Below are positions 9,301 through 16,947 of a stretch of 64,000 bases of DNA, piece after piece. The notes under the pieces are model-generated. The model was given only the letters and a program-made list of their open reading frames with translations, searched no databases and was not told where the DNA came from. Origin of the DNA: Gammaproteobacteria bacterium (GTDB lineage: Bacteria > Pseudomonadota > Gammaproteobacteria > GRL18); the NCBI GenBank assembly GCA_015488755.1, contig WFNB01000023.1, positions 1 to 64,000 on the forward strand, in the 5' to 3' direction. Each line of letters opens with the position of its first letter. Positions within the stretch are counted from its first letter, which is position 1. A program made the position numbers and the translations under genes.

Positions 9301-10853
9301 TTGATGCCCGTTTTCAGACGATGCAAAATATCCCCCAGCCTATCCGTTGTCGGGGTCAGGCATTGCCCAAAGATCGATTAATGACCTATCGTTTAGAAGT
9401 GACAGAAATTGGTCTTTCTCCTAAACCTTATGCTCGTGGTAATGTTGATATTATTATTGATGGCAAAATCGTGGTTGATTTCCGTGACGTCTGTTTAGAA
9501 CTGTCAGAAAAAAGTGCACAGGAAAAACAATTATTAGCCTCACCTCGTCAGGCAGTCACCTTAGCTACTCCTTCTCAGAAGTCTGTGCAAGCTCAAGTAA
9601 CAGCTGAGATTAAAACAGTAATGCCAAGCCTGAATAAGAAAGATACTCGTTTACCTGAACTGCCTGCCATTGAGGTAAAACCGGCATTATTTAGCGAAGC
9701 ACAGATTGTCCATTTTGCCACGGGGGATATCGAAGCCTGTTTTGGCTCTGAGTTTGCTTTGTATAAGCAACCACCACCAACACCACAAGATCCACCAAGA
9801 AGACCACCGCGTACACCGAATGGCTACTTGCAGTTAATGCATCGGGTTTTGAGTGTCGAAGGGCAGCGCCATGACTTTGATAATACCACCAAATGTGTGG
9901 CGGAATATGATGTGGCTCCTAATGTTTGGTTTTGCACAGAAAACTCTTATGAATCATTGACACCATACTCCATGTTAATGGAGATCGCCTTACAACCTAA
10001 TGGCTTTTTAACCTCTCATATCGGCAGTACTCTGATGTACCCTGATACCAATTTATATTTCCGTAATTTAGATGGCACGGGTCGTCTGATTAAAGAAATG
10101 GATCTGCGAGGCAAAACCATTGTGAATAAAACCACCATGTTTTCGACCTCTGCGGTAATGAATAATATTATTCAAAAATTTACCTTTGAGTTACTTGTTG
10201 ATGGTGAAACCTTTTATGAAGGGGACGCCGTTTTTGGTTTTTTCAGTGCCGAGTCTCTAGCCAATCAGGTCGGTATGGATAAGGGCAAGAAGTTATTGCC
10301 TTGGTATAAAGAAGAAGCAAATATTCAGGCCAAACAACTGACCTTTAATTTACGAGATGAAAGTGCTCAGAGTCTCTTTAAAGCTCCAGCAAATAAGCCT
10401 AATTACCGCTTGGCTGGCGGGGTATTTAATTTTCTTGATGAGTCTCTTGTTATTGCCGATGGTGGTAAGTTTGGTAAGGGCTATGTACACTCATTAAAAG
10501 TGATTGATGAAACCGATTGGTTCTACCCATGTCACTTCTATCAAGATCCTGTTATGCCTGGTTCTCTAGGAGTGGAAGCAATGATTCAATCCTTACAGGT
10601 CTTTGCTCTACAACAGAATTTGGCTCAGGATTTTATTAATCCTCGTTTTGGCTTGGTTGAAGGTGAAGCAAAATGGACTTATCGGGGACAAATTATTCCT
10701 GATAATGAGCAAATGACCTTAGAAGTTCATATTAAAGAGATCCGCACTCGCTCTGGGCGAGTGGATATTGTTGCTGATGGCAATTTATGGAAGGATGGCT
10801 TGCGGATTTATTCGGTAGAAACTATTGGTCTGAGCATTCAGGAGGCAAAATAA
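3387..10853 (+). CDS. pfaC: PUFA synthase subunit PfaC with built-in acyltransferase (KS-CLF-AT-DH-DH)
   Basis: A 2488-residue synthase subunit. An N-terminal ketosynthase has its catalytic Cys at 208 in DAACASS, with histidines in VECHATGT (~343) and NFGHLLTSAG (~379). A second KS-like domain from ~479 is a chain-length factor, because the Cys position reads SSEEN (~675). An acyltransferase follows, starting near 1055, with GHSMG at 1157-1161. A long low-complexity linker (~1420-1640) leads to two FabA-like hot-dog dehydratase regions, with HFRDDPVLAGS at ~1938 and HFYQDPVMPGS at ~2383. In Shewanella-type clusters the AT is on a separate PfaB; here no pfaB lies between pfaA and this gene. 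A short proline-rich patch sits near residue 2128. The gene starts 161 bp after pfaA, and pfaD begins 1 nt after its stop. Confidence 0.92.
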   Translation: MEKIAIIGTACLFPEADTPDAYWENLVANKDSRVTAQAEQMGRDPQDYFSPAKDTKDNYYCTTGGYINGFQFDAQNYSLDANTLNTLDNTFQWALHVAREALKDSGYYPSSANNQQTNNKCSDNDLSRCGVILGNLSFPTKKSNALFSPLYHQAMATPLKDLFGSADFSMGDKASNEFANGMVAGHPASIINDALNLGDVSVVLDAACASSLYSMKLACSYLQSHKADMMLAGAVSAADPWFVAMGFSTFKAFPENIASCPLDKNSSGLNTGEGAGMFVLKRYDDALRDGDTIHAVISGIGLSNDGKGKFVLSPNEAGQTVCYERAYKSTHINPEDVDYVECHATGTPLGDATEIHSMENFFANKDVHFTMGTAKSNFGHLLTSAGMAGMLKIILAMKNDLLPATVHIKEPLQSSSDKIAGDNILTQNKAWPDSTNKVAAISAFGFGGTNAHLILEEASEASTTQSSIKKKITPTTEALSIIGMGAYFGQSKDLTHFEQLIYNAQALSSPLPKNRWQGIDQDRAILEQFGIAHDDIELNGNFIDQFDFDHLYFKIPPEEQAPLLPQQLLMMKVIDEALQDAKLPKGGNIGVIVAMEMDLGIHQFRGRIDIAWQLQESLKNSHITLTVEQQAQLTDILKDSLHNAVEINQFTSFIGNIIPCRICSLWDFSGPAFTISSEENSTFKALEVAQLFLDSGDVDAMVVGAVDMAGGIEHIYLQKQRNADYAPNWRIGEGGGALVLKRQDQVLNSDRVYASIDSFSGVRFKNNQDMANSLKQAADRTLQQANITRNVIDYIELNSSAMSHHEQAEIDSLKQLYPNAIDSSEKPTQTCALGSVKANIGHTFVASGMASVIKTALCLYQRFIPGVADSDILRSTNDWDETQFYFPQASRPWLLNSQQKKRYAMINNLGQDNTAFNVIMSDTASSARAEKSKVETNRAEKKPVPNNHYLDGLDFFLVPLYADSEQALHTQLVSLSNDIQATTELNELAWGKLTDFTKYAQDARYRMSLLAHSIEELQREIQSAIKGISNAFNNNEEWSTPLGSYFTPNPQAQKGKVAFVYPGGFNSYIGMSSNLFQLFPEITDLVADSTSSLRQMMRTHYVYPQTLNAPDKKTLKQLEAQMGDDAVAMFESGIMSSILYTKVIQDLLGVQPQAAFGHSMGELSMLFSSGAWDNTDYMSNTLHSTPTFHNRLVGEMDVVRQAWDLPPSSEDEKPIWGTYTLRISPEKAAEVLAEEERVFLIIINAPNEIVIAGDDEACRRVVKKLKWRLFPVPIKDVVHNELVKAEFDALKRLHTMPTTTINGIDFYTAANYQKTELKEDVIGHNIATFYTQMVDFPKLVRQVYDDGARIFIELGPQSSCTKWVSESLKGKEHLAVGINRKGVDDHTSLLKMAAKLSSHGLSMALDKLCPKPQTLSVDDNKPSLVKPVILGKKPFAEVILSAENRVKFKPMPISTPPISTPVVHHEQKKDIPKSAPNYKTSLNTSKVVVNAQPVTTQKIGQETVGQSSIQSDVKQHHPSARIQPLMEQSMTHVISDTTANLSAKAYLIPNYQSDMLHKMIQHNIQLSQMHTEFMASRHDGLQSLSAAIINNIHSPDSHVRNNNVVHSNHSAQNSIVVLDDALSNSTKNTNSVAQEGIRQLFPSEYSQAEQIIFSEQDLREFAYGKIGNVFGSDYDSIDCYSRRVMLPMDPYLLVTRVTEMQAKKGAFVPSKMTTEYDIPHNAWYSTDGQIPTCICIESGQCDLLLISYMGIDFDNKGKYLYRLLDCTLTFLDDQPKEGQTLRYEISINSFAKHKNNLLFFFSYECFVGDKMILKMDNGCAGFFSDEELAVGKGVIRTKEEIEARAKVQKTSFTPILHCQKTSFDEKDMYYLMEGDLASCYANPDYDKKGTNPSLHFPLEKILMLDRVTSVDRTGGLWGLGLIEAEKDLSPDEWYFTSHFRDDPVLAGSLMSEGCVQLLQFFMLYLGLQTKTIDARFQTMQNIPQPIRCRGQALPKDRLMTYRLEVTEIGLSPKPYARGNVDIIIDGKIVVDFRDVCLELSEKSAQEKQLLASPRQAVTLATPSQKSVQAQVTAEIKTVMPSLNKKDTRLPELPAIEVKPALFSEAQIVHFATGDIEACFGSEFALYKQPPPTPQDPPRRPPRTPNGYLQLMHRVLSVEGQRHDFDNTTKCVAEYDVAPNVWFCTENSYESLTPYSMLMEIALQPNGFLTSHIGSTLMYPDTNLYFRNLDGTGRLIKEMDLRGKTIVNKTTMFSTSAVMNNIIQKFTFELLVDGETFYEGDAVFGFFSAESLANQVGMDKGKKLLPWYKEEANIQAKQLTFNLRDESAQSLFKAPANKPNYRLAGGVFNFLDESLVIADGGKFGKGYVHSLKVIDETDWFYPCHFYQDPVMPGSLGVEAMIQSLQVFALQQNLAQDFINPRFGLVEGEAKWTYRGQIIPDNEQMTLEVHIKEIRTRSGRVDIVADGNLWKDGLRIYSVETIGLSIQEAK

Positions 10854-10854
10854 G

Positions 10855-12408
10855 ATGTCTATACAGCAAAATCACTTAGCAATACATGGTATTGAAACAC
10901 TTCGCTCACTGGATAAGCCCTGTTATATTATTCAGGAAAATGATCGATTAGTGATTAATAATGAAGGCTGTGATGAGGTTTCTAAGATTACTGCCTATGT
11001 GCCTCCTATGATGGCTGAACAATTGGGTGATCCCTCATTTAAACAGTTTTATGGCGTTAACTATGCTTATATGACCGGTGCAATGGCCAATGGTATTTCT
11101 TCAGAAGAAATGGTGATTGCTTTAGGACAACACAATATCCTTGCTTCCTTTGGCTCTGGTGGTTTAGATTTAACACGAGTTGAATTGGCCATTAAAAAAA
11201 TACAACAGGCCTTGCCCAATGGTCCTTATGTGTTTAATTTTATTCACAACCCCTCTGAACCTGCTATCGAGCAGGGCACCATTGATTTATATCTTAAGTA
11301 TGGGGTTCATGTTATCGAAGCGGCGGCTTTTTTTAGCCTGACACCCTCACTGGTTTATTATCGTGCCAAGGGTCTGCAAAAAGATGCTCAGGGTAATATC
11401 CGTGTGCATAATAAAATTATTGCTAAAGTCTCTAGAAGGGAAGTTGCCACTGTTTTTATGCAACCCGCACCAGAAGACATTCTTAATAAATTAATCGCTC
11501 AGGGGCTGTTGACTCAGGCTGAAGCACAACTCGCTGCTCAGATACCCATGGCCGATGATGTTACGGTTGAAGCAGATTCAGGCGGTCATACGGATAACCG
11601 CCCACTGATTTCTTTATTACCCTCGGTGATCGCTCTACGTGATGACCTTCAGGCGCAATACCAGTATCCGGTAGAAATTCGTGTCGGTGCCGGTGGTGGT
11701 GTGGGGACGCCAGATGCTGCCTTAGCCTGTTATATGATGGGGGCGGCCTATGTAGTAACGGGTTCGGTGAATCAAAGCTGTGTTGAAGCCGGTGCCTCCG
11801 AACATACGCGTAAATTATTGGCTCAAGCAGGTATGGCTGATGTGGTTATGGCGCCTGCATCTGATATGTTTGAACGGGGTATTAAATTACAAGTATTAAA
11901 AAAAGGTACCTTATTTCCAATGCGGGCACAAAAGTTATATGACCTTTACACAAACTATAATAGTTTGGAGGATATTCCACCTGCTGAGTTAGAAAAACTT
12001 GAAAAGCAAATTTTACAAAATTCAGTTGCGACTATTTGGCAGCAAACCGTTGAGTTTTTCCAAAAGCGTGATCCCTCTATTATTGAAAAAGCACAAAATA
12101 ATCCTAAAAAGAAAATGGCCTTGGTTTTTCGCTGGTATTTAGGTTTGTCTTCACGATGGTCAAATGCGGGTGTTGCAGGACGGGAATTTGATTATCAGAT
12201 ATGGAGTGGCCCAGCAATGGGGGCTTTTAATGACTGGGTTGCTTCGACTTATCTTAATGATTATAAAAAACGCCATGTGGTCGATATTGCTGAGCATCTG
12301 ATGTATGGTGCAGCTTATCAACACCGAATTCAAGTGTTAAAAAGTCAGGGCTTGTATTTGCCTGCTCAATATCAGCGCTATATTCCACAGACATCCTTAG
12401 TGACTTAA
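10855..12408 (+). CDS. pfaD: PUFA synthase enoyl reductase PfaD
   Basis: A 517-residue trans-acting enoyl reductase of the Pfa system, an FMN-dependent TIM barrel related to nitronate monooxygenase/FabK. It reduces enoyl intermediates on the PfaA ACPs. The sequence shows a flavin-barrel pattern: FGSGGLDL near 100, ADSGGHTDNRP near 240, a Gly-rich VGAGGGVGTPDAA near 276 and VTGSVNQ near 304. The ATG lies one base after the pfaC stop, behind a strong AGGAGG sequence in the end of pfaC, so translation is probably coupled. The phosphopantetheinyl transferase PfaE is not in the window. Confidence 0.93.
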   Translation: MSIQQNHLAIHGIETLRSLDKPCYIIQENDRLVINNEGCDEVSKITAYVPPMMAEQLGDPSFKQFYGVNYAYMTGAMANGISSEEMVIALGQHNILASFGSGGLDLTRVELAIKKIQQALPNGPYVFNFIHNPSEPAIEQGTIDLYLKYGVHVIEAAAFFSLTPSLVYYRAKGLQKDAQGNIRVHNKIIAKVSRREVATVFMQPAPEDILNKLIAQGLLTQAEAQLAAQIPMADDVTVEADSGGHTDNRPLISLLPSVIALRDDLQAQYQYPVEIRVGAGGGVGTPDAALACYMMGAAYVVTGSVNQSCVEAGASEHTRKLLAQAGMADVVMAPASDMFERGIKLQVLKKGTLFPMRAQKLYDLYTNYNSLEDIPPAELEKLEKQILQNSVATIWQQTVEFFQKRDPSIIEKAQNNPKKKMALVFRWYLGLSSRWSNAGVAGREFDYQIWSGPAMGAFNDWVASTYLNDYKKRHVVDIAEHLMYGAAYQHRIQVLKSQGLYLPAQYQRYIPQTSLVT

Positions 12409-12413
12409 CATAA

Positions 12414-12555
12414 GTAGGTACTTAAGCATGTCTGAGGCAGGATAACTCTGTATTTACTACGCAAGACGCCGTAAATCCATCCTTGGAGGCTTTATTGCCA
12501 CATCCATGTGGCAAAAACTTCCTCCGTAAACACAGAGTTATCCTTAAGTACCTAC
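12414..12555 (+). repeat. 142-bp palindromic interspersed repeat, copy 1
   Basis: Bounded by perfect 13-bp inverted termini GTAGGTACTTAAG / CTTAAGTACCTAC. A longer imperfect inverted pair (GGATAACTCTGTATTTAC / GTAAACACAGAGTTATCC) lies inside, and a central hairpin GCCACATCCATGTGGC. It has no coding capacity. Copies of identical length occur at 29951-30092 and, inverted, at 37929-38070; the last differs from this one at only about four positions by eye. It resembles a non-autonomous, MITE-like element and lies between pfaD and the chemoreceptor gene. Confidence 0.9.
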
Positions 12556-12667
12556 GAATGAATAAAAGTAAGTTAATTATCTGCTTTTATCGGTTTTCTC
12601 TAGATAAATAATTTTTATCGACTATTCTTATAGTTAATAACGATGCTAGTGGTGTAGGGGGCAAGTA

Positions 12668-14674
12668 ATGTTGTTAACAGGGTTCAAGTTTGGGCAATCC
12701 ATTAATTCTATTAAGGGGCGTTTGGGGCTTGTTTTGTTCAGTGCTATTGTTGGTATGCTTTTTTTTGCAGTGCTTAGTATCTATAAATTTACCACAGTCA
12801 AACAGACACTTAACTTATTTCAAACAGAGATAAATGCTAAAATTTCACAATTATCTAAGAAAAAAATAGATATTTCGAATAAAAAATCACTTCTTTCCTC
12901 AGAAAAGCAGAAAATTTCCAAAACAAAAATTCGTATCTCAGAGAAAAAGAGAAAGATTTCTGTGCAAAAAGAAGACATGATTGAACGTTCTTTTCAAACG
13001 GGACAAAAATCGGGTATTGTCTATCTTTTAATGGAAGCTATGGCAAAAGGTGAAAAGACTCTCTGGGAATATAGCTCAATCAAACTCTCAGGTGGCGATG
13101 ACTCCAATATAATTCCATTACTTAAAAAACAAAAGGTGGATAGAAATAATCTGATACAGGCATTTTCTTTTTTAGCTCCCCAATCAGATGATGAAAGCAA
13201 GACAAAAGAGGCATTTCTTAATTTTATTAAGTCAGATATTAAGCCACTTTTAAGAGAAGTGATTATTGCCTTAAAACGAAACGATTTTGCTACCTATGAT
13301 CAAGCAAAGCTCAAAATTACACCTACCTATGATAGCCTTTATCGTATTGGCCATAAGCTTATAAAAATAATTAATGCTCAAACCAAGGCCTTTGATACAC
13401 TTCGTGAAGACTTGCGTGCTAAAGAAAATGCCTATACTAAGCAAGAAATAACACTGCAAACACAGGAAAATACACTTAATAAAGAAGAAAATCAGCTTGA
13501 GTCAGTTGAAAAAACACTCAATGCACAACAGGCTGAGGTTGAACAGGAGTCTGCCCAGCGTCTAACTGAATTAGAAAATGCGTTAAATCGCTCTATTGAG
13601 CAAATTAAGGCTATTGGTGCTGTATTGGTGCTTGTTATTTCTTTTGCTGGTTGGTTTATTGCATCTTCAGTGACTAGGCCAGTTAATGAGCTGAGCAAAA
13701 ACATTAATGAAATAGCCCAAGGAAATGGGGATCTTAATAAAGAGTTAAAACTGAGTAAAGTCAGTGAGTTGAGAGAAATTGCTGTAGCTTATAACCAATT
13801 TATTTATAAACTACGCAAAATGCTACAAGATATTGGTGATAATGCTGATCACGTTTCTCAAGCTTCAACGGCTCTTAAACAGGATGCTGAGCAGAGCAAT
13901 AAAATTGTTGGTGAGCAACAATTTGAGACGAATAATGCTGCCATTGCAATGGATGATATTGTTGCTGAATTTAGTAAAATTGCGACAGATATTACTTTAG
14001 CGGCTGATTCATCAGAATCCATTCGTCAAAAAACACAAATAGGAATGAATAAAGTTCAGCAAACGCTGTCCTCAATGAAAAGTGTTGTTTCAGAAGTTGA
14101 TCGTACCTCTGATCTGGTTGACTCACTTGCTAATGGTATTGATGAAATTGCCGGTACCATTATTAATATTAACAATATTGCTTCTCAAACTAACTTGTTA
14201 GCACTCAATGCTGCTATTGAAGCCGCTCGTGCCGGTGAACAGGGGCGTGGGTTTGCGGTAGTAGCGGATGAAGTTCGTAGCCTATCGTTTAATACTCAAC
14301 AAGCAACAGAGCAAATCGATCAGGTCATGCAAAAATTAGTCAATACGACCACTCAAGTGGTTGAGGCAATGAAACGCAGTCGAGCCAGTGTTGATATTGG
14401 GCAAAATAATGCCAATGAAGTCTCGGTAGAACTTAAATCGGTATTAAATGAATTAAATGAGATCACTGAAATTACCACAACAATTTCTCAATCAACGAAT
14501 ACCCAAGCAGAAAATACCCAATCCCTTAATAATAATATTACTCAGATTAATAATGCCACCAATCAAATATCACAATTAAGTCAAAAGACCAATACAGAGT
14601 CTGCATCATTAGCTACTCTAGTTAATAATTTACAAGATTTAATTCACATATTTCAATCTTCAAAATCATCTTAG
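12668..14674 (+). CDS. Methyl-accepting chemotaxis protein
   Basis: A 668-residue transmembrane chemoreceptor. The first membrane segment is around residues 19-40, followed by a ~270-residue periplasmic part rich in Lys/Glu heptads (long stretches such as [17 protein letters not shown]), probably helical coiled coil. The second membrane segment is near 315-335. A HAMP domain follows, then a cytoplasmic signalling domain with the highly conserved hairpin tip [27 protein letters not shown] (split here: [18 protein letters not shown], then [11 protein letters not shown]) near residues 507-540. The sensory domain is not one I recognise, so the ligand is unknown. No che genes lie nearby; this is an orphan receptor. 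Confidence 0.9.
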   Translation: MLLTGFKFGQSINSIKGRLGLVLFSAIVGMLFFAVLSIYKFTTVKQTLNLFQTEINAKISQLSKKKIDISNKKSLLSSEKQKISKTKIRISEKKRKISVQKEDMIERSFQTGQKSGIVYLLMEAMAKGEKTLWEYSSIKLSGGDDSNIIPLLKKQKVDRNNLIQAFSFLAPQSDDESKTKEAFLNFIKSDIKPLLREVIIALKRNDFATYDQAKLKITPTYDSLYRIGHKLIKIINAQTKAFDTLREDLRAKENAYTKQEITLQTQENTLNKEENQLESVEKTLNAQQAEVEQESAQRLTELENALNRSIEQIKAIGAVLVLVISFAGWFIASSVTRPVNELSKNINEIAQGNGDLNKELKLSKVSELREIAVAYNQFIYKLRKMLQDIGDNADHVSQASTALKQDAEQSNKIVGEQQFETNNAAIAMDDIVAEFSKIATDITLAADSSESIRQKTQIGMNKVQQTLSSMKSVVSEVDRTSDLVDSLANGIDEIAGTIININNIASQTNLLALNAAIEAARAGEQGRGFAVVADEVRSLSFNTQQATEQIDQVMQKLVNTTTQVVEAMKRSRASVDIGQNNANEVSVELKSVLNELNEITEITTTISQSTNTQAENTQSLNNNITQINNATNQISQLSQKTNTESASLATLVNNLQDLIHIFQSSKSS

Positions 14675-14759
14675 TAATTGATCTTAATAATAGTGTCTTG
14701 TTTTAAATCAAGGTGCTTGTATTATCCTTTGTGAATACCTCGTAAAGAGACGTGTTTTT

Positions 14760-14768
14760 TGTTATACT
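14760..14768 (+). promoter_or_regulatory. Candidate extended -10 promoter upstream of sulP
   Basis: TGTTATACT matches the TGnTATAAT extended -10 form with one mismatch. No good -35 is visible at 16-18 bp, as is common for extended -10 promoters. The predicted start is near 14775, about 210 nt before the SulP ATG. Confidence 0.4.
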
Positions 14769-14882
14769 ACACCCCAATAATTAGCACACATAAATAATAA
14801 AAAACGTGATTCTCTCGTTTTTTTAAGAAAACATCTATCATCTGGAGTCTTTCTAGGATTTCAGAAATTTTCCTTTACAAAT

Positions 14883-14912
14883 ATCGGCATATTGTTATAT
14901 GCCGATTTATTT
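14883..14912 (+). terminator. Hairpin with T-rich tail, terminator or attenuator-like
   Basis: Perfect 10-bp stem ATCGGCATAT / ATATGCCGAT with a TGTT tetraloop, followed by TTATTTCT. It lies 75 nt before sulP and ~110 nt after the candidate promoter, so it may end a short RNA or attenuate the transporter transcript. Confidence 0.5.
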
Positions 14913-14986
14913 CTGGTGCTTATCGATCAGTTATTCGCTTGTTTTTATTATTTTCACTTGTTGTGATAAAACTTTAGGATTTTATA

Positions 14987-16714
14987 ATGAAATTAGAGGC
15001 TTTTTTCCCTTTTCTTGTTTGGTTTAAATTGGTCAATAAAGAAACCATTAAGGCAGATATTATTGCTGGATTGACTGGTGCGGTTATTGTTTTACCTCAA
15101 GGTGTTGCTTTTGCAACGATTGCTGGCTTGCCTCCTGAGTATGGTTTGTATACGGCCATGGTGACCCCTATTATTGCTGCTTTATTCGGTTCTTCGTTGC
15201 ATTTGGTTTCAGGTCCAACAACAGCTATCTCTATTGTTATCTTTTCAGCGGTTAGCCATCATGCTGTCACAGGTACTCCTGAATTTGTCTCACTGGCATT
15301 GACAATGACCTTTTTAGCGGGTGTCTATCAATTTTCTTTTGGTGTCGCTCGTCTTGGTTCTCTGGTAAATTTTGTTTCTCATACTGTGGTGATTGGTTTT
15401 ACAGCAGGTGCGGCTATTTTAATTGCCACCAGTCAGTTAAAGCATATTACCGGTATTGATGTCCCTAAAGGGGAATCCTTTTTACATACATGGATGAGGC
15501 TCATTGCTGGTATTGGTGATATTAATCCCTATTTGTTAGTTATTGCGCTGGCAACATTGCTAACCGCACTATTTGTGAAAAAGTTTCTACCTAAATTGCC
15601 TAATCTATTAATTGGTATGATTGTGGGGAGTGTGTTAGCCCTGCTTTTCAAAGACTACACAACGATTAAATTAGTTGGTGAAATTCCTGCTCAATTACCC
15701 CCTTTATCACACCCAATATTTAATCTTGAAACAATAAAAATGCTGGCGCCAGAAGCCTTTGCTGTGGCTCTTTTAGGTTTGATTGAGGCGGTTTCAATCA
15801 GTCGGGCAGTGGCCACAAAATCCAGCCAGAGAATTGACTCTAATCAGGAATTTATTGGTCAAGGTTTGTCAAATATGTTTGGTAGTTTCTTTTCTAGTTA
15901 TGCCGGTTCTGGTTCCTTTACACGCTCGGGTATCAATTATGATGCGGGTGCAAAAACACCAATGTCTGCTATTTTTGCCGCCTTATCTTTAATGATTATT
16001 GTCCTGCTTATTGCTCCTCTTACTGCTTATTTGCCTATTGCTGCAATGGGTGGTGTTATTTTATTGGTCGCCTATAATTTGGTTGACTTTCATCATATTA
16101 AACATACCCTTTCATTTAGCAAATCAGAATCTAGTATCTTATTAACGACATTTTTTGCCACGCTCTTTTTAGAACTTGAATTTGCTATTTACCTAGGTGT
16201 ATTACTGTCTTTAGTTTTGTTTTTAGCCAAAACATCTACGCCAAGAATACCGACCTTATCATTTGACGGTGAGCCCTCTGATCAGAAAAGAAAGCTGGTT
16301 AATATTAATCAAAAGCCGGTTAAACAATGTCCACAGATAAAAATTATCCGAATTGATATGTCTATTTACTTTGGCTCTGTTAATCATATTCAAAAGCGTA
16401 TTGCTCGTATTGTTGAGAATGAGCAGGTGTATCATATTTTAATTGTGGCATCTGGTATTAACTTTATTGATTTGGCTGGTTCAGAAGCGTTAGTTGCAGA
16501 AAACTCAAGCCTAAAAAAAATAGGTGGCGGGCTCTATTTTGTGGGTATGAAGTCTTCGGTGTATGAGTTCTGTGCACAGTCAGGCTTTATTAAAAATATA
16601 GGCAATACACACTTTTTTGATTCCAAGCCAGAGGCCATAAAATATATCTATAAGCAACTTGATAATGAAATATGCGCAAAATGTAATGCGTTAATTTTTA
16701 AAGAGTGTGGCTAA
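14987..16714 (+). CDS. SulP/SLC26-family anion transporter with STAS domain
   Basis: A 575-residue inner-membrane anion permease. The N-terminal ~400 residues hold the hydrophobic transport core, with the family signature region near residue 25-75 (GLTGAVIVLPQGVAFATIAG, PEYGLYTAM). A cytoplasmic STAS domain occupies about 435-555, with a FIDLAGSEAL motif. Family members move sulfate, bicarbonate or other anions; the sequence does not settle the substrate. The tail ends in a short Cys cluster (CAKCNALIFKEC), which could bind metal. It is a single-gene unit between an orphan chemoreceptor and gyrA, so context gives no further hint. Confidence 0.88.
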   Translation: MKLEAFFPFLVWFKLVNKETIKADIIAGLTGAVIVLPQGVAFATIAGLPPEYGLYTAMVTPIIAALFGSSLHLVSGPTTAISIVIFSAVSHHAVTGTPEFVSLALTMTFLAGVYQFSFGVARLGSLVNFVSHTVVIGFTAGAAILIATSQLKHITGIDVPKGESFLHTWMRLIAGIGDINPYLLVIALATLLTALFVKKFLPKLPNLLIGMIVGSVLALLFKDYTTIKLVGEIPAQLPPLSHPIFNLETIKMLAPEAFAVALLGLIEAVSISRAVATKSSQRIDSNQEFIGQGLSNMFGSFFSSYAGSGSFTRSGINYDAGAKTPMSAIFAALSLMIIVLLIAPLTAYLPIAAMGGVILLVAYNLVDFHHIKHTLSFSKSESSILLTTFFATLFLELEFAIYLGVLLSLVLFLAKTSTPRIPTLSFDGEPSDQKRKLVNINQKPVKQCPQIKIIRIDMSIYFGSVNHIQKRIARIVENEQVYHILIVASGINFIDLAGSEALVAENSSLKKIGGGLYFVGMKSSVYEFCAQSGFIKNIGNTHFFDSKPEAIKYIYKQLDNEICAKCNALIFKECG

Positions 16715-16776
16715 GCTTCTAGTGGTTTTTTTAGCCTGAGTGCAATAATATTTTTATGCTATTATCGTATAAAATG

Positions 16777-16785
16777 TGCTAGAAT
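16777..16785 (+). promoter_or_regulatory. Candidate gyrA promoter (extended -10)
   Basis: TGCTAGAAT fits an extended -10 element and lies about 165 bp before the gyrA ATG. No clear -35 was found. The intervening leader contains no recognised regulatory motif. Confidence 0.45.
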
Positions 16786-16947
16786 GAGCACGTTTTAGCG
16801 TTTGCCTTCGGTATACCCTGAGGGTGTAAAGTGACTATAAAAAGCATATAAAACGCCTATTAACTATACTTTAAGAATCTTACTTTAAAGGATCTATCGA
16901 AGTATAAAATAGAAGACTAGAAATTAAATGGAATAGATAAGCACTCA

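Larger units (their letters stand above)
14675..14986 (+). other. Intergenic region upstream of sulP (312 bp): extended -10 promoter and hairpins
   Basis: A non-coding gap between the chemoreceptor and the SulP gene. It holds an extended -10 (TGTTATACT), an A/T hairpin (AAAAAACG / CGTTTTTT, 14799-14824) and a stable 10-bp hairpin at 14883-14906. A promoter and a terminator-like hairpin about 140 nt apart could define a small RNA or a structured leader of the transporter mRNA. No known riboswitch family was recognised. Confidence 0.5.
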
